From positions 1 through 20,209 of the IMG/VR virus record IMGVR_UViG_3300006350_000020: DNA of 20,209 nt; one strand, written 5' to 3'. This document shows, one piece after another, positions 17,201 to 20,209 of this stretch (positions are counted from its first letter, which is position 1; every line of letters starts with the position of its first letter). Source of the stretch: a virus. The position numbers were made by a program, and so were the translations under genes. The notes beneath the pieces were generated by a model. It saw only the letters and a list, made by a program, of their open reading frames with translations. It made no database searches and had not been told where the DNA came from.

Positions 17201-20200
17201 GTAAACTCTCTTTGATAAGATCCTTACGTACAAGTGACTTACCACTATCAGGGAAGTCTATAAGATCTGCAAATACAGAACCTTGAGTGAATCTAATATT
17301 ATCTGTAGATGAATACTTAATCTCACCACTAACACCTTTAAGAATTAAATGCCATGTGGATGTATTAGGTACATTTAATGCAGCATGAATATAACCAGAA
17401 CCAGATGAATTACCAGTCCATGTTACAGCATTGGCAGTTACAGATGATGTCTTATTAGCAGTAAAGTTACCACCTTGAGGTGCAGTTACCTTGACTGTTG
17501 TAAAGTTCTCATTCTTAAGTCCAGTATTTGTGATATTGTGATCAAATACAGTTAGTTCTAAGTACTCATTACTATTTTCTGTGTAGTATCTACCAGACTG
17601 AATAGACATTGAAACATAGTTTGATGTCTCAATAGTTCTTAGATAGTTCTTAGTTCCTGAAGTATCTTTTTTATATGGATCATAAAATATATTTTCACCA
17701 GAAGCATTGGTTTTAGTAATACTATTTGCAGTGAAGTCAGCATCAGTAAATCCAATAACTTCATTTGCGTTACCACTATCAGTTGTGTTAAAGAACTTCG
17801 CTTTAGTTACATTACCTGTGACTGGTTTTAACTTAATTTTTTGTGGAAGAAGTTTTCTTGTATCATCTTTTCTTGCCTTGATACTAAATCCATTTAGAGG
17901 ATCACGAACAGACTTGAGATACTTAGGAATAACATAACGTAAACGATAGATACGATCATTTGCTTCTCTTTCAGAATCATCAATTCTTTCATAATAAGAG
18001 TCATTTGTTTTGTTATTACCAGAACTGTCACTGTACTCAGCGTCATGGAATCTTCCTAGAATACTCTGAGCATTTGAGGACTCATTCTTAACATTTAAGT
18101 ACCACTTACCTTTATCACTAGTTCCAACATTACCATCATATGTTGGATCATAACGCATAGGTGACTCACGCTTATCTGCAAATACAGAGAAGTTGTAAGT
18201 TCCACTGTTTAGAGGAACAAATATAACAGGATTAGTTCCTGCTATCGCATCGGCATGTGTCTTGTGTATAGTAATTACTTTAGCAGTGTTGTACTTAGCA
18301 TAAAAGAACTTATCTCCTCTAAGTCTACTGTTACTGTCAGCAACATCAGGATCATTAGCAGATGATCCACCTACGACTGGTAAGTTACCACCTTCATTCT
18401 TTCTGAAGAATACTTTATGTGGTGTGACAGAAGCATTAGGAACATCAAATATATGAGGAATATCTGTAATAATTCCTCCACTAACAGCAGTTGAAAGAAC
18501 ACAATTATATTCATGTAGATCATATTTGTCATCAAGAACAAATTGATACATATCAATCTCAACATCTGGATGAATTGCTTCTACTTCAGCTGAGTGTATG
18601 TAAATACCAGCAGCAGCATTATCTTTACTACTTGCAAGCATTAACTTAGTTTGATCACTTCCGTTAAATGTTGTTGTACCAGAATAATCTTCTGGTTTTG
18701 TAATTCTACCAGGTGCAATTACATAATACTCTGTATTAGTATCAAAACCATTTGGTAATCTTACATTACGTTTATCAACAGTAACATATTGATTAGTTGT
18801 TGTATTATAACGAGGTCTTGGAACTAATCTTATAGGTGTTCCAGTTTCTAATTGGTGAGGATTAGAACCTGATGTAGGTCCTGGTGTCCAATCTTTCAAT
18901 CCCCAAATAGTTGCTCTAGCAGCAAGACTAGAAGTGGCACTAGGAGGTTGAGTTCTAGTTACAGTTCCTACACCAGTCTGAATGATTGTTGTAATATTAG
19001 CAAAGTACTGACGTATGGTATCAGAAACACCCACACATTCAGGATAGGTTGTATCTTGAGTAATAGTTTCATCAACATCTGGTGTATATGCAGTTGTGTA
19101 TCTACCAGCTGGTAGTGTGAAGTAGAGATATGTATTGGTTGTAGTAGCAGTAGCATTGACAGCATTACCTGTTGACAATCCAAGTGGAGCAACAGTCCTT
19201 TCAATAGAACTTAAATTACCTTGTGTGGTAATTGTATCTGTAATTAGTTTATAGAGAGTTGTAATAGCAGAAGCAACATTTTGACAAGGTCCGTTAGAAA
19301 TATTTCTAACTACATTGTCTAGAGAAGCTGGTGTTGCTACAGTATCAGTAACAATCTTGAATAGAGTATCAATAGTAGATTTGACGTTATCACATCTTGC
19401 ACTACCTGTATGTCCTGTCCTAGTTACAGCAGCGAGACTCTCAGGTGTTGAAATAGCATTTTGTACAATGTTAGATAGAGTAGTGATTGAAGACTCTACA
19501 GCATTACACTTGTAAACTGACTGAGTACGTGTAACATTTTTGAGTGTTGAACCATTACTAATCGCATTTGTCAAAGTAGTTGAGAATGTATTAATATCAC
19601 TAATTTCACCTGCTAGTTCTGCATCAGTCCAGTTAGCAGTACTAGCACCAGAGTAAATAATTTGATTTAGTGCAGTATGTCCACCAACAGTGACTGTATC
19701 ACTCTTAATTATTTGAAGAGCAATATCTTTTAGATGATTAATAGCTTCTACTGTTTCAGTAATAGCATCAGGTTTTACAGCACCACCAACATATAAGTTA
19801 GCAGTATCCCAGACTCTATCATTACCACCAAACCCTACATTAAATGCAACTTCAACAACAAAATCTTTGATGTCATCAATACAATCTTGCTTATTACCAG
19901 TTGGAGGTAAGAAACCAGGATGATTAAGAATCATTCTCTCATATGCTTCTGCTGCAATAAACGCAGCATTAGAATTAAGAAGATTGTATGCATCACCAGC
20001 ACCATTGTTTATAGAAATTTGAGTGTCAAGTGTAATTGTAGTATCATAAGTTTGATGTAATCCATGAGAACCAACAGAAAGAATTTTTTGGTTCTTGATG
20101 ACTTGAGCTGCCATATCTTTGGCATGTTCAAATACTATGTTAGTCTCAGTTTCTTCACCAGCAACATGAGCACCAGTCTTATATGAGTATGCAGCATCCC

Positions 20201-20209
20201 ATGTTTTGT
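11298..20209 (-). CDS. Giant phage structural/tail-fibre protein, N-terminus outside window
   Basis: 2969 codons are visible. The ATG at 20114 is internal: 31 further open codons (including TWDAAYSYKTGAHVAGEE) run to the window edge, so the protein starts beyond it. The N-terminal part has duplicated 'WD-A--Y--GA' units and 36-38-residue repeats with one Cys each. Residues 400-950 (from the Met at 20114) are a long mixed region (TEYYVIAPGRI, RIYRLRYVIPKYL). The middle and C-terminal parts carry short beta repeats (YIGNRKIDAITGEEIFLE, NIEIGNVTTGSQNIKIGN, FEVDSVTGNVTING), as expected for a trimeric beta-helical fibre shaft. It ends SLRGWWLMEL. The style is that of giant virion proteins in cyanophage T4-like genomes, perhaps the proximal long tail fibre, but this is from memory. 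No enzyme motif is seen. It is first in the visible operon and ends directly at the collar genes, consistent with one fibre assembly. Structural role likely; exact position in the virion unknown. Confidence 0.8.
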   Translation of the reverse strand, partial: KTWDAAYSYKTGAHVAGEETETNIVFEHAKDMAAQVIKNQKILSVGSHGLHQTYDTTITLDTQISINNGAGDAYNLLNSNAAFIAAEAYERMILNHPGFLPPTGNKQDCIDDIKDFVVEVAFNVGFGGNDRVWDTANLYVGGAVKPDAITETVEAINHLKDIALQIIKSDTVTVGGHTALNQIIYSGASTANWTDAELAGEISDINTFSTTLTNAISNGSTLKNVTRTQSVYKCNAVESSITTLSNIVQNAISTPESLAAVTRTGHTGSARCDNVKSTIDTLFKIVTDTVATPASLDNVVRNISNGPCQNVASAITTLYKLITDTITTQGNLSSIERTVAPLGLSTGNAVNATATTTNTYLYFTLPAGRYTTAYTPDVDETITQDTTYPECVGVSDTIRQYFANITTIIQTGVGTVTRTQPPSATSSLAARATIWGLKDWTPGPTSGSNPHQLETGTPIRLVPRPRYNTTTNQYVTVDKRNVRLPNGFDTNTEYYVIAPGRITKPEDYSGTTTFNGSDQTKLMLASSKDNAAAGIYIHSAEVEAIHPDVEIDMYQFVLDDKYDLHEYNCVLSTAVSGGIITDIPHIFDVPNASVTPHKVFFRKNEGGNLPVVGGSSANDPDVADSNSRLRGDKFFYAKYNTAKVITIHKTHADAIAGTNPVIFVPLNSGTYNFSVFADKRESPMRYDPTYDGNVGTSDKGKWYLNVKNESSNAQSILGRFHDAEYSDSSGNNKTNDSYYERIDDSEREANDRIYRLRYVIPKYLKSVRDPLNGFSIKARKDDTRKLLPQKIKLKPVTGNVTKAKFFNTTDSGNANEVIGFTDADFTANSITKTNASGENIFYDPYKKDTSGTKNYLRTIETSNYVSMSIQSGRYYTENSNEYLELTVFDHNITNTGLKNENFTTVKVTAPQGGNFTANKTSSVTANAVTWTGNSSGSGYIHAALNVPNTSTWHLILKGVSGEIKYSSTDNIRFTQGSVFADLIDFPDSGKSLVRKDLIKESLPQFYYRQNGAKVYTITPGDIITDAANVQFYVESVEDAGEIDETFYVYDVQEIQRRIFDQQDGIFYITAVRGNISPFPQGAGNLGNFRNFKFSQPISKLYPLDYKNDPLWFKQIDPNAKDPGQTYSAADNYVHGLVTVNDFKGSLTKESVADFLATEALANNNYTGNNILQAQGGNASSGSEDRKIPIAGDSTVVVDQRMYVELRRPSIARAGNHTFEYLGFGPGNYSTGLPARQEVLLTVEQDFFAQSKKQDGGLVFYTGLNSNGDLYIGNRKIDAITGEEIFLESASLTASEDEDDAIGNLVTTFDTPVTFNEYITVNGGENGDQTSTFNSPVTINVGADVRDLTLGLPNVGVLSSLKVTSNVSSTKDDSSLDRTAMTKNRQTNGDILIAGNRVTAGVFQFNQRGSLGSGQGYKIQTHAVASVASNITPDQDATYDASQAVAYGSAGAPLTGDILLKGESVGNSGSLGWIFSNSFTTITSQIEKFIFNSTRTITIQWKSGVTNGNVITGGLVAGQEIKLSGLTENKLNGTFLINTGFTNGGNTCTFSISANDTISAGELVFNNTNTPNAVVKLANASWKEVGVLGAQTIRTDTQKIGEFKIGINTVARAAHVDYADAFVSAATDPLANLDVVGTAWISGKTIENFAAHSTYAARTQTAQDHAFMVGGDSSAPQTAATFRVSTTNNGRVGINTTLANMNSALTVTGTSEFTASAVFQDDISVNGGGAGSANSADINTTITNGTATLFNNNTFVGLTTGTRPTQGLLIGGSARNIEIGNVTTGSQNIKIGNASGDSEITIGDTIDGPNTNKSKLTLGGAYASTESDSFVQIDTKALKVAGDFQLGTRRGLSDLVKLESTAGTVEFFSGNSATSTIKFGENSSEITIAGQGGTTTVRNNLLVDGYLRGNSDITLCGGYASYSFKALRAQAGTIIEPHSSGILGNNTFNKNVDIIDVLRSTASTGEFNQVDTAGSGAWGGNASNVGQVNFQATPAGQSVATFPDLTGTDKYYLPIKKTPYAADGSQYYTENDILLIDTPEGYGVRATLDMTLSSNHLALSQGVGLASSSSNHTGLGTGNSGGFDNGGLDYLWFSGQVDGYGGDQRYVILPKIDASAAGNNGVPLERIEIESFVANNNNGGEYPDIVGQEELLLEYSTDADPTLSTATWTTVGEIIPILPYSSVPNGKSTYGLDIPAAAQVSSVAFRLYQPQNSGANYDHYGITTVNYIALVLGAPEFVRVTRLPQINTTPYYVEVQRQPFGTFSSINYKHPDTTAIYKCIVQFDATWLTQDVDGTRINSFDTDDIYLAQFGGSLDVDDYVILSRRDLSDPTDNIFDDGEILKLKSTLSQVAKKLSVKNGCNTSNETTVFEVDSVTGNVTINGDQTYTGALTINGTCSTPFTNSTTNKKLTITNGSGVKTFEVDTCTGDTQIGNKHGIHFAVAESFGTSPAAYTTSDVVHVYKHDPQSTNPNFGSVPFTTIAAAVVPATSNIQIQSNYDSFTLGDLVAIYDSSQIEIIQITANPFVNTIGGTTTQFLPTASNANYPNGGRGVEGTTAIAAAVGVNVVKLNKIGTTTLLQDLPGTTALRAQSFKARTPNTNDTRLELGLLDADLIQPKLDYIQFIRIGSEFFLTDSVDGSLDAFYAIKMPKSIRNPNTVATPLVNLFNGGKTVINDDVTINSGVFRMYGSDSETLILSIANDDGHAGDGSIEDPITNTNGMTLKGAANFFGDLRIFYENCQSTGVCNNVESIKMTSREGSLFIGDQYYQAGKVTAVESSSDKIFQIDNLGSAGVGGTAGPKDFTIYQNNAIDSFGIEKYWTANGGRRHTYVAFDASTGLGQQETNPLQSNNNYLINATSGSNMVLYLPDNPQTGDMIRITELSGNLTYNTSLIIRAKKINNVATAIQGDNSGSKLEAGNGQFRTVAWDSGEMVVQTRNCAFGLVFVGVYDIEGSTSQQTIPASLRGWWLMEL
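11304..11307 (-). promoter_or_regulatory. Shine-Dalgarno site embedded in the end of the giant gene
   Basis: On the minus strand the giant gene ends ATGGAGTTATAA and the next ATG follows at once. GGAG is 6 bases before that ATG, so the final Met-Glu-Leu codons also serve as the ribosome binding site of the 550-residue collar gene. Confidence 0.75.
12901..13170 (-). repeat. Pair of FEVD-TG beta repeats in the giant protein
   Basis: Two in-frame copies read KKLSVKNG...FEVDSVTGNVTING and then KKLTITNG...FEVDTCTGDTQIGN. They share a K-K-L strand, an N-G turn, FEVD and T-x-T-G. This kind of repeat is common in fibre shafts of marine phages. The copies are diverged at the DNA level, so duplication is not recent. 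Confidence 0.6.
18951..19607 (-). repeat. Cys-containing 36-38-residue repeats near the N-terminus of the giant protein
   Basis: Numbering from the Met at 20114, cysteines at 203, 241 and 277 each begin a unit of the form C-x-x-V-x-S-x-I-x-TL-x-x-IV, then an acidic/Thr stretch, TP-x-x-L and a closing V-x-R-T/N. A partial unit without Cys precedes them (EISDINTFSTTLTNAI) and a degenerate one follows at C360. Helical hairpin repeats are likely. Confidence 0.75.
19662..20204 (-). repeat. Duplicated ~51-residue unit at the visible N-terminus of the giant protein
   Basis: The unit at 20204-20052 (TWDAAYSYKTGAHVAGEE, then HAKDMAAQVIKN) aligns without gaps over 51 residues with the one at 19814-19662 (VWDTANLYVGGAVKPDA, then HLKDIALQIIKS). 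About 19 positions are identical. Between them lies DAYNLLNSNAAFIAAEA, then GNKQDCIDDIKDF and GGNDR. More copies may lie beyond the window. Confidence 0.8.

Noticed and set aside
18951-19607. CRISPR-like or DNA tandem array
   Set aside because: The repeats are visible only in protein; the DNA copies are diverged, there are no spacers, and they are in frame within a structural gene.

Overview
The window is a gene-dense, AT-rich stretch of a tailed-phage genome, most likely a large marine T4-like myovirus of the cyanophage type. The basis is the gene content: a giant fibre or structural protein, several phage tail-collar proteins, a tail-fibre-assembly-chaperone-like protein, and tiny hypothetical genes packed with 1-4 base overlaps. 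The wording of the giant protein and of some small proteins also resembles cyanophage proteins I remember, which I could not check by search. No host gene, tRNA, integrase, insertion sequence or CRISPR array is visible. Every supported gene is on the minus strand, so transcription runs from the right edge to the left edge, and no gene-free stretch exceeds about 80 bases.

Right and centre (about 3151-20209): a tail-fibre/adhesin module. It begins with the 3' part of a giant structural gene that enters from beyond the right edge (2969 residues visible, no start codon in the window). Next come three tail-collar paralogues of 550, 467 and 1282 residues, joined head to tail with TAAATG, TAATG or 2-base junctions. 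The 1282-residue member carries a very large glycine-rich region and looks like a receptor-binding adhesin. Downstream are a 290-residue protein with a tail-fibre-assembly-chaperone-like segment and a 113-residue hypothetical protein. The unit ends in a small hairpin with a T-tract.

Left (5-3119): a separate transcription unit. Its near-consensus sigma-70-type promoter lies inside and just after that terminator hairpin. It drives a 197-residue protein with a candidate PD-(D/E)XK nuclease signature, two small hypothetical genes, a beta-type DNA methyltransferase with an embedded helix-turn-helix-like segment, and two more small genes (46 and 86 residues).

The window therefore joins a late-type structural module, probably for host recognition, to an independently promoted cassette that could act as a phage-borne restriction-modification or DNA-marking system. 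The nuclease-methyltransferase pairing, the split collar domain in the glycine-rich protein, the repeated His-x-His motifs, and the terminator-promoter overlap are the most interesting points.
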